Source: Luteipulveratus mongoliensis (GTDB lineage: Bacteria > Actinomycetota > Actinomycetes > Actinomycetales > Dermatophilaceae). From it: a DNA stretch of 64,000 nucleotides. The translations under genes and the position numbers were made by a program. Of the stretch, positions 46,277 through 54,288 are shown piece by piece. Positions within the stretch are counted from its first letter, which is position 1. Every line of letters starts with the position of its first letter. The notes beneath the pieces are model-generated. The model did no database searches, was not told where the DNA came from, and saw nothing but the letters and a program-made list of their open reading frames with translations. The stretch covers positions 372,001 to 436,000 of the forward strand of contig NZ_CP011112.1 in the NCBI RefSeq assembly GCF_001190945.1, written 5' to 3'.

Positions 46277-46340
46277 GGCCGATAGTGCAAGCCGCGTCGC
46301 TACCGAAATCTGGGTAGCGACGCGGCTTGCACTGTCGGCC
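46277..46340. repeat. 28-bp-stem perfect hairpin between pknB and pabA
   Basis: GGCCGATAG, GTGCAAGCCGCGTCGCTACC and its mirror on the right arm form a 28-bp stem with one wobble and the eight-base loop GAAATCTG. It can act on both strands as a terminator, but it is much longer than usual and has no T-tract, so it could also be a mobile hairpin. Confidence 0.7.
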
Positions 46341-46357
46341 GAGAAGGTGGTGGAGGG

Positions 46358-46987
46358 TCAGCCGGCGTTCTGGTGGACCAGGGGCGCGAGGCCGTGCGAG
46401 CGCTCGACGGCATCGGAGTCACCGCAGATCTGCAGCCAGTTGGCGAGCATCCGGTGGCCGCCCTGAGTGAGCACGCTCTCCGGGTGGAACTGCACCCCGT
46501 GCAGCGGCAGTGTCGCGTGATGCGCGGCCATGATGATGCCGCTCGACGTGCGCCCGTTGACGACGAGCTCGGCCGGCACGGTGGACGGCTCGATCGTCAG
46601 CGAGTGGTAGCGCGTGGCGGTAAACGGCGAGTGCAGTCCTTCGAGCACACCCGTGCCCTCGTGGTGCACCCGCGACGTCTTGCCGTGCAGCAGCTCGGGC
46701 GCCCGTCCGACGACCGCGCCGAGGACGACTCCGAGGGCCTGATGACCGAGGCACACGCCCAGCATCGGCTGCGAGCGCTCGGCGCACGCCTCGATCATCG
46801 CCATCGATACGCCGGCCTCCTCGGGAGTGCCGGGGCCGGGGGAGACGAGCACGCCGTCGTACGCCGCGCCCTCGTCCGGGGTGATCGCGTCGTTGCGGAC
46901 GACCGTGCAGTCGGCGCCCAACTGCTCGAGGTAGCCGACGATCGTGAAGACGAAGCTGTCGTAGTTGTCGATGACCAGGATGCGCAT
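46358..46987 (-). CDS. pabA: Glutamine amidotransferase subunit (anthranilate/aminodeoxychorismate synthase II)
   Basis: The 209-residue class I amidotransferase has LVSPGPGTPEEAG, the nucleophile in GVCLGHQ (Cys79) and the His-Glu pair in VQFHPES. It releases ammonia from glutamine for aminodeoxychorismate or anthranilate synthesis. In mycobacteria the gene at this place is named trpG, in others pabA, and the sequence alone does not decide. It converges with pknB and lies seven bases after the DUF881 gene on the same strand. Confidence 0.9.
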   Translation of the reverse strand: MRILVIDNYDSFVFTIVGYLEQLGADCTVVRNDAITPDEGAAYDGVLVSPGPGTPEEAGVSMAMIEACAERSQPMLGVCLGHQALGVVLGAVVGRAPELLHGKTSRVHHEGTGVLEGLHSPFTATRYHSLTIEPSTVPAELVVNGRTSSGIIMAAHHATLPLHGVQFHPESVLTQGGHRMLANWLQICGDSDAVERSHGLAPLVHQNAG

Positions 46988-46994
46988 CGTCGCC

Positions 46995-47735
46995 TCAGCT
47001 CTTGGGTTGTGCGTGGTGCATGGCCAGCGAGCCGGCGTAGGCAGGGAACGTCGCGTTGACCTGATGCGCCTCGTAGCCGACTCCCGCGAGGTCGACGTAG
47101 TCGCGGTATTGCTTGACGCCCTCGTTGTTGTCGAGGCCCTTCTTGAGCACGGCCGGGTTGCCGATCGCGGTGATCGTGAAGGGTGGGGAGTAGACGCGTC
47201 CCTGCAGAATCAGCGTGTTGCCGACACAGCGCACCGCGCTCGTGGAGATCACGCGCTGGTCCATCAGCATCATCGACGTGGCGCCCGACTGCCACAGGGC
47301 GTTGACGACGGCCTGGACGTCCTGCTGGTGCACGACAAGCCAGTCGACGTTGCCGCCCTCGGGCAGCTCTGACACCTTGCGGCTGGAGTCGTTGAGCGTG
47401 ACCTTGACGCCCTTGCCCTTGGCCGCGGTGAGGCCGGCACCGGGGGCGAGCGCGTCCGCGCGGCCGTTGAGGCCCTTCAGCTCTGCGCTGCCCGGACCGT
47501 TCTCGTTGGTGAGCGACTGGACCTCGTTGCGCAGCCGCTGCACATCACTCTGCTGGCCGCGGACCTTGTGGTTGGCGTCCTGAACGACACCGACGAGCGA
47601 GGTGGTGCCGGGACGCAGGTCGGTGCCCTTGGACACCCCCGCGCTGACCCCGAACAGGACACCAGCGGCCGCGGCGACGACCGGCACGACATAGGTCCAC
47701 CGGTTGCGTGGCGTGGACGTGGACGTGGACGCCAT
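46995..47735 (-). CDS. DUF881-family membrane protein
   Basis: From ATG 47735 the protein is 246 residues. A membrane anchor near the N-terminus (about 12-33) is followed by a coiled coil (RGQQSDVQRLRNEVQSLTNE) and a DUF881 domain (VNALWQSGATSMMLMDQRVI, RVYSPPFTITAIGNP, QYRDYVDLAGVGYE). DUF881 genes sit beside crgA in many actinobacteria and are thought to aid division or wall assembly. It may be co-transcribed with the downstream pabA. Confidence 0.9.
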   Translation of the reverse strand: MASTSTSTPRNRWTYVVPVVAAAAGVLFGVSAGVSKGTDLRPGTTSLVGVVQDANHKVRGQQSDVQRLRNEVQSLTNENGPGSAELKGLNGRADALAPGAGLTAAKGKGVKVTLNDSSRKVSELPEGGNVDWLVVHQQDVQAVVNALWQSGATSMMLMDQRVISTSAVRCVGNTLILQGRVYSPPFTITAIGNPAVLKKGLDNNEGVKQYRDYVDLAGVGYEAHQVNATFPAYAGSLAMHHAQPKS

Positions 47736-47936
47736 ACGGCGGTGCTCCCGTCTGACTTCGGGTCTCGCTGCTGCGGCGCGGCCGGAGATCCCGGGGCGGT
47801 CCGGGCGGCATCGTCGCCTCGCAGGAGGGCGGCGTGAACTACTCTCTAGCCTAGCCGTCGATCCGCTGCGCCCTGATGCGCGGCCGCCACATTCGTCCGA
47901 CGGCGTGAGCAGACATTCGATCGAAGGAGTCATGGC

Positions 47937-48407
47937 GTGAGCACGTCCGAGGAGAAGGACAAGGCCGGCACCGGCAAGGGTGCTGGTTCGGGTGCGTCCA
48001 CGGTGTCCTCGGACGCGACGCGCAGCAGCCGAAAGAAGGCCGACAAGGCTGTCGACGCGGGCGCGTCCAAGGCTGACACGAAGGCCGGCGCTGCCAAGTC
48101 GGACGCCGCGTCCAAGGCGGATGCCAAGGCGACTGGCACCAAGAAGGCCGCGAAGTCCGACGCGAAGGACACCCGCAAGGCGGCCAAGAAGGCTCGCCGC
48201 GGCGATCGGCCCGAAAAGCTGGACGGCCTCAACCCGACCTGGTGGGTTCCGGTCATGCTCGGCCTGATGGTCGTCGGCCTGATCTGGATCGTGGTCTTCT
48301 ACCTCGCCAACGGTGAAGCCCCGATCCCGGGCATCTCCTACGGCAACCTGGCGATCGGCTTCGGCCTGATCATGGTCGGGTTCGCCATGACGACCCGCTG
48401 GCGCTGA
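47937..48407 (+). CDS. crgA: CrgA division protein with long basic N-terminal tail
   Basis: The 156-residue protein ends in the CrgA core of two membrane helices (PTWWVPVMLGLMVVGLIW and AIGFGLIMVGFAMTTRW). Before it stands a tail of about 85 residues made almost only of Lys, Ala, Ser, Asp and Thr, which most CrgA proteins lack. CrgA binds FtsZ and PBPs at the septum. GTG 47937 follows AAGGAG. The tail could act as a flexible DNA- or protein-binding arm. Confidence 0.9.
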   Translation: MSTSEEKDKAGTGKGAGSGASTVSSDATRSSRKKADKAVDAGASKADTKAGAAKSDAASKADAKATGTKKAAKSDAKDTRKAAKKARRGDRPEKLDGLNPTWWVPVMLGLMVVGLIWIVVFYLANGEAPIPGISYGNLAIGFGLIMVGFAMTTRWR

Positions 48408-48432
48408 CCGACCAGACCCCGTTCGTACGACG

Positions 48433-48457
48433 GCCCGCCTCCCTCAGGGAGGCGGGC
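48433..48457 (+). terminator. Terminator of crgA
   Basis: GCCCGCCTCC pairs with GGAGGCGGGC over loop CTCA, and TTTGT follows. It lies 26 bases after the crgA stop. Confidence 0.8.
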
Positions 48458-48492
48458 TTTGTCGTACGCGCCTGTCGCGGGCCGGACGATGT

Positions 48493-48577
48493 GGCCACTT
48501 GACGTGACATCCGGGGCAAATGGCCCCACCTAGCCTGACCGGCAGGGCCACTTGACGTGAGATCAGGGCAAACGGCC
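48493..48577. repeat. Tandem pair of a 33-bp element
   Basis: GGCCACTTGACGTGACATCC and onward (48493-48525) and GGCCACTTGACGTGAGATCA and onward (48546-48577) are about 85% alike and 53 bases apart. Each begins GGCCA and ends near TGGCC or CGGCC. The second copy contains the stop codon of the neighbouring minus-strand gene. Confidence 0.65.
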
Positions 48578-49264
48578 TTGGCCAAGTCGCGCGTCAGCCG
48601 CGGCGAGGCCGAGCTCCATGCGCTGGCGTGCATCCGGGTCGAACGGTCCGCTCTCGGCGAGTGGGAGCTCGAACATGTGGCGACGCTTCTCCTCCGGAAT
48701 GGCCCGCGCCACTCTCATCGGATCGGCGAGGAGTGAGTCGTAGAGATTCGGACCGTCGGCATAGAACGGGTCGGTCAGCACCAGGTCACCGCCGTCGCGT
48801 CGCATCACGTTCGACGGGTTCTCATCGAGCGGCCCGAACCACGGGAGCTCGCGGCGGGCGCGTTCGACCACCACATCGATCGCACGCGCCAGATCGGTGA
48901 CCTCCGGCGTACGTGCCGCCAGGGCTCGGAAGAACGCTTTGCCCTCGTGCGGCTCCGCGGCGTGAAGGCGCTCCATCACGGTGTAGACCGCACCGCCTTC
49001 GAACTCACGAGAAGCATGCAGGACCGGCACCAGCGCGGTCGCGGCGGCACGGCGGAACAGGTCCGCGGTGTACGGCATCACCGGGTCGAACGGGCTCACC
49101 CGCGCTGCGAGCCGACCGCTCGGTGAGACCAGGACGACCGCCCAGTCGCCCTGGCCGCAGCGTGACCAACCGGCCGCCGAGAGCACCCGCTCGATGACCA
49201 TGTGGTCGGCATTGGGTGGGACGTCCTTGAGCGCCTCTAGCTCGTTATCCACAGGGTTATCCAC
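48563..49264 (-). CDS. Phosphotransferase/kinase-like protein
   Basis: The 233-residue protein resembles aminoglycoside phosphotransferase- or protein-kinase-fold proteins in shape. An early VVLVSPSGRLAARV could be a degenerate nucleotide loop, GPLDENPSNVM corresponds to HxDxxxxN with the first residue lost, and DLVLTDPFY to the metal-binding Asp. Canonical residues are partly missing, so activity is doubtful. The GTG at 49264 lies in a DnaA-box-like motif and has no ribosome site; ATG 49201 is the alternative. Its stop codon lies in a repeat element. Confidence 0.55.
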   Translation of the reverse strand: MDNPVDNELEALKDVPPNADHMVIERVLSAAGWSRCGQGDWAVVLVSPSGRLAARVSPFDPVMPYTADLFRRAAATALVPVLHASREFEGGAVYTVMERLHAAEPHEGKAFFRALAARTPEVTDLARAIDVVVERARRELPWFGPLDENPSNVMRRDGGDLVLTDPFYADGPNLYDSLLADPMRVARAIPEEKRRHMFELPLAESGPFDPDARQRMELGLAAADARLGQGRLP

Positions 49265-49277
49265 AGCTTGGGGATAA
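49245..49277. promoter_or_regulatory. Three DnaA-box-like sites with 12-bp phasing
   Basis: TTATCCACA stands at 49245-49253 and 49257-49265, both equal to the DnaA-box consensus. TGGGGATAA at 49269-49277 is a one-mismatch box on the other strand. Starts are exactly 12 bases apart. The sites cover the start codon of the phosphotransferase-like gene. Confidence 0.6.
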
Positions 49278-49293
49278 ACAACAAGCGTGTAAC

Positions 49294-50202
49294 TCAGCCC
49301 AGGCCGGTCAGCTCGGGCGGCAGTGACACGGTCTGGTAGCGGACGACCGCGAGGATCACCAGGACCACCAGGACGCCGCCCAAGGCACCCCAGTGCAGCT
49401 GTCGCCGCTCACGCCCGAGCGCGGCGATGATGCCGGCGACTGCAGCACCGGTGATCGCGCCGCCCACGTGCGCCTGCCACGCGATGCCGTCGACGAAGAA
49501 CGGGATGGCCGCGTTGATCGCGATCATCAGGAGCATCGGCGTGACGTCACGGCCGAGGTGCCGGTTGAGCACGACGACCGCTGCGAACAGCCCGAAGACC
49601 GCGCCCGATGCGCCGACCGTCGGCGTGAACCAGCCGGTGCCGCGCCAGTCCTCACCAACCGACGGCACGGACGCCAGCATGAGATAGCCGACGGATCCGC
49701 CCAGCGCCGCGATCAGGTAGAGAGCCACGAACCGCAGCCGGCCGAGCAAGGGCTCGAGGTACTGACCACAGATCCACAGGGCGTACATGTTGAAGAGGAT
49801 GTGCATCGGCCAGTCCGGCTGGTGCACGAAGGCCGCGGTCAGGAACCGCCACGGCTCGTTGTCACCGACGAACGGTGCGAACGCCAGGTCGGAGGTGACG
49901 CGGTCGGACGCGAGCTGGCCGACCCACACCACGACACAGATGGCGATGATGCCGATCGTGATGATTGGTCGTCCCTGGACGGCTCGCCCACCGAACACGC
50001 TGCGCATGGCAGGAGTCGAGCGTTGCTGCTCCTTGACGCAGTCGACGCACTGGATGCCCACGGATGCCGGGCGCTGGCAGGCCGGGCAGGTGGGGCGTTC
50101 GCAGCGCTGGCACCGGACGTACGCGACCTCCTTGGGGTGTCGCGGACAGGTCGGAGGTGCCTCAGCGGGAGGTTCGGCGGGCGAGCCGGTCAGGTCAGAC
50201 AT
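49294..50202 (-). CDS. Rhomboid-family intramembrane serine protease with N-terminal zinc motif
   Basis: The 302-residue protein has an N-terminal B-box-like region with five or more cysteines (PTCPRHP, VRCQRCERPTCPACQ, QCVDCVKEQ) and then six membrane helices. The active-site Ser is in GASGAVFG and the partner His in WQAHVGG. HPDWPMHILFNMYALW in the second helix also fits rhomboids. It cleaves other membrane proteins within the bilayer; the substrate is unknown. The cyclophilin gene starts just upstream on the same strand, 22 bases away. Confidence 0.92.
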   Translation of the reverse strand: MSDLTGSPAEPPAEAPPTCPRHPKEVAYVRCQRCERPTCPACQRPASVGIQCVDCVKEQQRSTPAMRSVFGGRAVQGRPIITIGIIAICVVVWVGQLASDRVTSDLAFAPFVGDNEPWRFLTAAFVHQPDWPMHILFNMYALWICGQYLEPLLGRLRFVALYLIAALGGSVGYLMLASVPSVGEDWRGTGWFTPTVGASGAVFGLFAAVVVLNRHLGRDVTPMLLMIAINAAIPFFVDGIAWQAHVGGAITGAAVAGIIAALGRERRQLHWGALGGVLVVLVILAVVRYQTVSLPPELTGLG

Positions 50203-50224
50203 GAGTGGCCTCGAGAAGTTGCGG

Positions 50225-50743
50225 TCAGCCCTGGACCGAGACGCGCTCGATCACGACGGGCTCGACGGGCTTGTCCTGGGCGCCGGTGCGTACGCCGGAG
50301 ATCTTGTCGACGACCTCGCGCGACGGACCGTCCGCGACCTCACCGAAGACCGTGTGCTTGCCCTGCAGGTGCGGGGTCGGCCCGGTCGTGATGAAGAACT
50401 GCGAACCGTTGGTGCCGCGGCCGCCGCGCTTGCCGGCGTTGGCCATGGCCAGGACGTAGGGGTTGTTGAAGTTCTTGTCGGGGTGGATCTCGTCATCGAA
50501 GTCGTAGCCGGGGCCACCAATGCCGATGCCCTTGGGGCAGCCGCCCTGGATCATGAAGCCCGGGATGATCCGGTGAAACGTCAGGCCGTCGTAGAAGGGC
50601 GTCGGGTTCGTACGACCGGCGTCGTCCTTGTACTCCTTCTCACCCGTGGCGAGGCCGACGAAGTTGTCCACCGTCTTGGGGGCTTCGTTCGGGAACAGCG
50701 TCACGTTGATGTCGCCGTGGTTGGTATGCAGCGTCGCATTCAT
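50225..50743 (-). CDS. ppiA: Cyclophilin-type peptidyl-prolyl isomerase
   Basis: The 172-residue cytoplasmic protein has the cyclophilin core [13 protein letters not shown] (catalytic Arg in HRI), [19 protein letters not shown] and [12 protein letters not shown]. It lacks a signal peptide. It corresponds to the PpiA gene of the origin region in many actinobacteria. It probably shares a transcript with the rhomboid gene downstream. Confidence 0.92.
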   Translation of the reverse strand: MNATLHTNHGDINVTLFPNEAPKTVDNFVGLATGEKEYKDDAGRTNPTPFYDGLTFHRIIPGFMIQGGCPKGIGIGGPGYDFDDEIHPDKNFNNPYVLAMANAGKRGGRGTNGSQFFITTGPTPHLQGKHTVFGEVADGPSREVVDKISGVRTGAQDKPVEPVVIERVSVQG

Positions 50744-50883
50744 GCGGGCAGTCTTTCACGCGTCGTACGCCGGTCCGAGGCCCTCGGCGCGCGTCGCCGC
50801 CGCGCCTCACCCCAAGGGGTGCTGGCCGCGCTGTTGGCTGACCAGGCAGGATAGGCCGGAACACGACAGGACCAGGAGGACTC

Positions 50884-51717
50884 ATGCTTTTCCGCAAGTC
50901 CCGCTCAGAGAAGGTTCGCGACTCGGCCGACGATCTGGCGTCGGCCGCCGTCGGCGTGCTCGGCTCGGTCAAGGACAAGGTCGCCCCACTCGTGGAGGAC
51001 GCCGTCGACCGCGCCGCCCCGGCCGCGAAGTCTGCTCTGGACAAGGCCAAGGAGACCGCCGCCCCAGCCGCGGAACGTGCCAAGGAGGCGACGGATCGCG
51101 CGAAGGCGGCTTCCCAGCCGGCGCTCGACAAGGCGAAGGACGGGTCCGCCAAGGACGCTGTCGCATCATTCGCCCGCCCGGCACGCGCCAAGGTCGCTGC
51201 GGCTGCGGAGTCAGCTGCACCGGCTGCCGGTCGCGCCAAGGCCAAGGTCGCCGAGGCTGCCGCGCCCGCCGTCGAGCGGGCGCAGGAGGCCGGGCTCACG
51301 CGCGACCAGGCGCACTCACTGTTCGCTGAGGAGTGGCTGCCGCGCATTCAGCAGGCCATCGCTGCCGCTGGAGCGACGACGACCGCTGCGGTCGCCAAGC
51401 TGCCCGAGCCCGCTCAGGACGCTGTCGCCAAGGTCGCGCCGGCCGTGGTCAAGCGCAAGAAGAAGGGCAAGCTGCTCATCGCAGTGGGCGTACTCGCGCT
51501 CGCCGGTGCCGGTGCGCTCTACTTCAGCGGCCAGCAGAAGAAGAAGGCTGCGGGCGACCCGTGGCAGCAGGCGTCGGGCCACGGCCCGGAGCCCGTCGAC
51601 ACCCCGCTGCAGGACAGCACGAACGACCTCGTCGGTGACACCGAGCGTCACGTCGACGCGGCTCTCACCGCGCCCGGCGGCGCCACACCTCGCAGCGGCC
51701 GCCACTCCGCCAACTGA
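50884..51717 (+). CDS. Ala/Lys-rich coiled protein with one membrane helix (DUF5324-like position)
   Basis: The 277-residue protein is mostly amphipathic helix with 11-residue-like Ala/Lys/Glu repeats (AKETAAPAAERAKEATDRAK) resembling apolipoprotein or LEA-type helices. A patch KRKKKGKLL before one membrane helix (about 197-215) anchors it, with a short tail facing the other side. Alanine exceeds 30%. Streptomyces has DUF5324-type proteins of similar build at a comparable place. Its function is unknown; membrane or nucleoid association is possible. SD-like AGGAGG precedes the ATG. Confidence 0.7.
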   Translation: MLFRKSRSEKVRDSADDLASAAVGVLGSVKDKVAPLVEDAVDRAAPAAKSALDKAKETAAPAAERAKEATDRAKAASQPALDKAKDGSAKDAVASFARPARAKVAAAAESAAPAAGRAKAKVAEAAAPAVERAQEAGLTRDQAHSLFAEEWLPRIQQAIAAAGATTTAAVAKLPEPAQDAVAKVAPAVVKRKKKGKLLIAVGVLALAGAGALYFSGQQKKKAAGDPWQQASGHGPEPVDTPLQDSTNDLVGDTERHVDAALTAPGGATPRSGRHSAN

Positions 51718-51726
51718 CCCATTCCG

Positions 51727-51874
51727 CTGGTCGAGTAGGCGACCTGGATCGAGTAGGCCGGAGCTTGCGGAGGCCGTATCGAGATCCGCCCTGGCGCGAG
51801 ACGTATCGAGACCAGGTGCCCGTGTGCACCTGGTCTCGATGCGCCTCCGCTAGCGCTCCGGCTACTCGACCAAC
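51727..51874. repeat. Dispersed inverted repeat copy A
   Basis: GGTCGAGTAG on the left and CTACTCGACCAAC on the right bound a 148-base element. Within it ATCGAGACCAGGTGC (51805-51819) pairs perfectly with GCACCTGGTCTCGAT (51826-51840), and CTCCGCTAGCGCTCCGG lies in the right arm. The right end supplies the V-E-stop of the LysR gene. Confidence 0.85.
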
Positions 51875-52770
51875 GGTTGGGCGCGGCGGGAGGCGACGTC
51901 GACGAAGGCCTCGAGCACCCTTCGTACGACGAAGCGTTCGGCTTTGTCGGGACGCAGCACCGCGAACACATGACGGCCGGTCGGGATGTCGCGCAGCGGC
52001 CGCAGCACCACCTCGCCCGTCTGCGGCGTCGTGAAACGCGGCAGCACCGCAAGCCGGTGGCCGCTCGCGACGAGTGACTCGATCAGGCGGTTGTCCCGCA
52101 GCCGCTGACTGATGCGCAGCGTCGCACCCGTCTCGCGCGCGATCGACTGCAGCACGCGGTCGAACGGGTAGCCGATCGGCACCCCGACCCACTCCTCGCC
52201 CGCCACCTCAGCAGCCGTGACCTCTCGTCGTCGAGCGAGTGGATGGTCCGCGGCCATGGCGATGTCGAGCGGCTCGCGCACCAGCCGGACGGTCTTCAGA
52301 CCTTTGGTGCCGGCCGGTGCCCGACTGGTCATGCTGTGCGCGATGACGATGTCGTGATCGTTGACGAGGCCGCCCCACTCGACCTCTGCGATGTCGAAGT
52401 CGTTGCACTGCAACGCAATTGGCTCGTCCGCCAGCTCATCGAAGACCCCGGGCAGAAGGAACGTCGCAGCGCTCGGCAACGCCGCGATGGCAACGAGTCC
52501 CGTTGCTACTCCTTGGAATTCGTCCCATTGCGCCTGAGCACGCTCCAGAGCGGCCGACACGTCTCGGCCGGCAGCCGCGAGCACAGCGCCCGCCGGCGTC
52601 AACCTCAACCCGCGACCCGACGGCTCGACGAGCCGCACCCCGAGCTCACGCTGCGCGGTCTTGAGCTGCTGGGAGACGGCAGATGGCGTACGACGGGTGG
52701 CCTCTGCGACCGCGGTGACGCTGCCGCGGTCGGCCAGCTCTCGGAGCAGATCGAGGTGCCGTGCTTCCAT
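51862..52770 (-). CDS. LysR-family transcriptional regulator
   Basis: The 302-residue protein has an N-terminal winged helix (ELADRGSVTAVAEATRRTPSAV, SQQLKTAQRELGVRLVEPSG) and a periplasmic-binding-like effector domain. It is divergent from an EamA exporter gene, 71 bases away, which it likely controls as LysR proteins usually do. The last codons (LVE then TAG) are encoded by repeat copy A, so the original C-terminus may have been changed by repeat insertion. Confidence 0.88.
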   Translation of the reverse strand: MEARHLDLLRELADRGSVTAVAEATRRTPSAVSQQLKTAQRELGVRLVEPSGRGLRLTPAGAVLAAAGRDVSAALERAQAQWDEFQGVATGLVAIAALPSAATFLLPGVFDELADEPIALQCNDFDIAEVEWGGLVNDHDIVIAHSMTSRAPAGTKGLKTVRLVREPLDIAMAADHPLARRREVTAAEVAGEEWVGVPIGYPFDRVLQSIARETGATLRISQRLRDNRLIESLVASGHRLAVLPRFTTPQTGEVVLRPLRDIPTGRHVFAVLRPDKAERFVVRRVLEAFVDVASRRAQPLVE

Positions 52771-52841
52771 GTAGGCAGCCTACAAAGTAGGTGCATAACT
52801 TTTCGCTTGTCCTCAGGAGTCAGCCGCCGGACCCTGGAGCC

Positions 52842-53783
52842 ATGCCGAACCGTCACCGCGCTCTCGCCATCGGCGTCGCCGTCATCTGGGGGCTGAACTT
52901 CACCGCCATCCACGCGTCGCTGGAGCACTTCCCGCCGCTCTTCCTGGTGGCGCTGCGTTTCGCTCTCATCGCGGTGCCGACGATCCTGCTGGTGCCGCGT
53001 CCCGACGTGCCGCTGCGGTGGCTGGTGGGCTACGGGATCGGCTTCGGGACACTGCAGTTCTTGTTCCTCTACTGGGGCATGTCGACCGGGATGCCGGCTG
53101 GTCTGGCGTCGCTCGTGCTGCAGGCGTCCGCACCGTTCACCGTGGTGCTCGGCGCGACCGTGCTGCGCGAGCGGGTGTCCGGCCGTCAGCTCGCCGGGAT
53201 CCTGCTCGCGGTCGGGGGCCTGACCATCGTCGGCGTCCGTCGCTCCGAGGCCGCCGACATCACGCCGTTCCTGCTGACGCTCGCCGGCGCGTTCGGGTGG
53301 GCGATCGGCAACATCTGCAGCCGCCGGGCCAAGCCGCAGAACCCGTTGCACCTGACGCTCTGGATGTCGGTCGTGCCGCCGGTCCCGATGCTCGCGCTGG
53401 CCCTGGTGTTCGAGGGACCCGAGCCGATCGCTCGCTCGATGACGTCCTGGGACTCGCAGGCGGCGTACGCCGTGCTCGGCCTTGCGTACACCGTGGTCAT
53501 CGGCACGATCGTCGGCTCCGGCATCTGGACCTGGCTGATGGCGCGGCATCCAGCGGGCGTGGTCGCGCCGTTCTCGATGCTGGTGCCGGTCGTGGGGATG
53601 AGCACCGCCTGGCTGGTGCTCGGCGAGACGGTGAGTGCGGCGGAGCTGGCGGGCGGTGCGGTGGTGATCGCCGGCGTACTCCTCGGCAGTACGCAACGGA
53701 AGCGGCGCGTACGACGACCGCACCCGGCCGTGCCCGCCGCCCAGCGGAATATCTGGCGTCGCCCAGCAGTAGACCAGTCATGA
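52842..53783 (+). CDS. EamA/DMT-family transporter
   Basis: The 313-residue protein has ten predicted membrane helices in two EamA repeats (IGVAVIWGLNFTAIHASLE; later GAFGWAIGNICSRRA). Such proteins export amino acids or other small metabolites; the substrate is unknown. ATG 52842 is chosen because GGAG is close before it and upstream codons overlap the regulator region. It overlaps the next gene in ATGA. The C-terminal 20 residues are basic and Pro-rich. Confidence 0.88.
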   Translation: MPNRHRALAIGVAVIWGLNFTAIHASLEHFPPLFLVALRFALIAVPTILLVPRPDVPLRWLVGYGIGFGTLQFLFLYWGMSTGMPAGLASLVLQASAPFTVVLGATVLRERVSGRQLAGILLAVGGLTIVGVRRSEAADITPFLLTLAGAFGWAIGNICSRRAKPQNPLHLTLWMSVVPPVPMLALALVFEGPEPIARSMTSWDSQAAYAVLGLAYTVVIGTIVGSGIWTWLMARHPAGVVAPFSMLVPVVGMSTAWLVLGETVSAAELAGGAVVIAGVLLGSTQRKRRVRRPHPAVPAAQRNIWRRPAVDQS

Positions 53784-54205
53784 GACTTGATGACTCCGCC
53801 CGCGACCTCATTGGCGACGGCGCCAACGCCACCCTGGTCACCCTCAACCCCGACGGCAGCCCGCAGGTGACCGTCGTCTGGGTGGCGCTGCAGTCCACGC
53901 CCGACGGCGACGAGCTGGTGACCGCGCATCTCGGCGAGTACAAGAAGGTGCGCAACGTCCGCGCAGACAGCCGCGTGGCGTTGACCATCCTGGCGTCGGA
54001 GCAGGACGAGGGCGACATCATGCGTCCCTACCTCGCGATCACCGGCACCGCTCGCATCGTCGAGGGCGGTGCGCCCGAGCTGCTCAAGGAGCTGGCCGCG
54101 ACCCTGGCGCCGGGAGTCACGTTCCCTGCGGAGGACGCGCCGCCCGGCCTGCTCACCCGCATCCGGATCGACAAGGTCGGCGGCATCGGACCCTGGACCG
54201 CCTGA
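53780..54205 (+). CDS. PPOX-class (F420/FMN) pyridoxamine-oxidase-like protein
   Basis: The 141-residue split-barrel protein has ATLVTLNPDGSPQVTVVWV, YKKVRNVRADSRVALTI and a final RIDKVGGIGPW. This is the PPOX family, whose actinobacterial members usually bind F420 or FMN. They reduce small aromatic or heme-related substrates. The start overlaps the EamA stop, so it belongs to that operon; a hairpin terminator follows. Confidence 0.85.
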   Translation: MRLDDSARDLIGDGANATLVTLNPDGSPQVTVVWVALQSTPDGDELVTAHLGEYKKVRNVRADSRVALTILASEQDEGDIMRPYLAITGTARIVEGGAPELLKELAATLAPGVTFPAEDAPPGLLTRIRIDKVGGIGPWTA

Positions 54206-54223
54206 CGGTGGCCCAGAAAGGTG

Positions 54224-54255
54224 ACGACCGGCCCACCAGGTGCTGGGCCGGTCGT
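54224..54255 (+). terminator. Terminator hairpin after the PPOX gene
   Basis: ACGACCGGCCCA (54224-54235) and TGGGCCGGTCGT (54244-54255) form a perfect 12-bp stem with an eight-base loop. It separates the convergent operons and can serve both. Confidence 0.75.
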
Positions 54256-54288
54256 GCGCTATGTGGGCCGCTCTCGCGGGAGCAAACG

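Noticed and set aside
49245-49277. Replication origin
   Set aside because: Only three DnaA-like boxes are present, with no AT-rich unwinding region and no dnaA or dnaN gene in the window.
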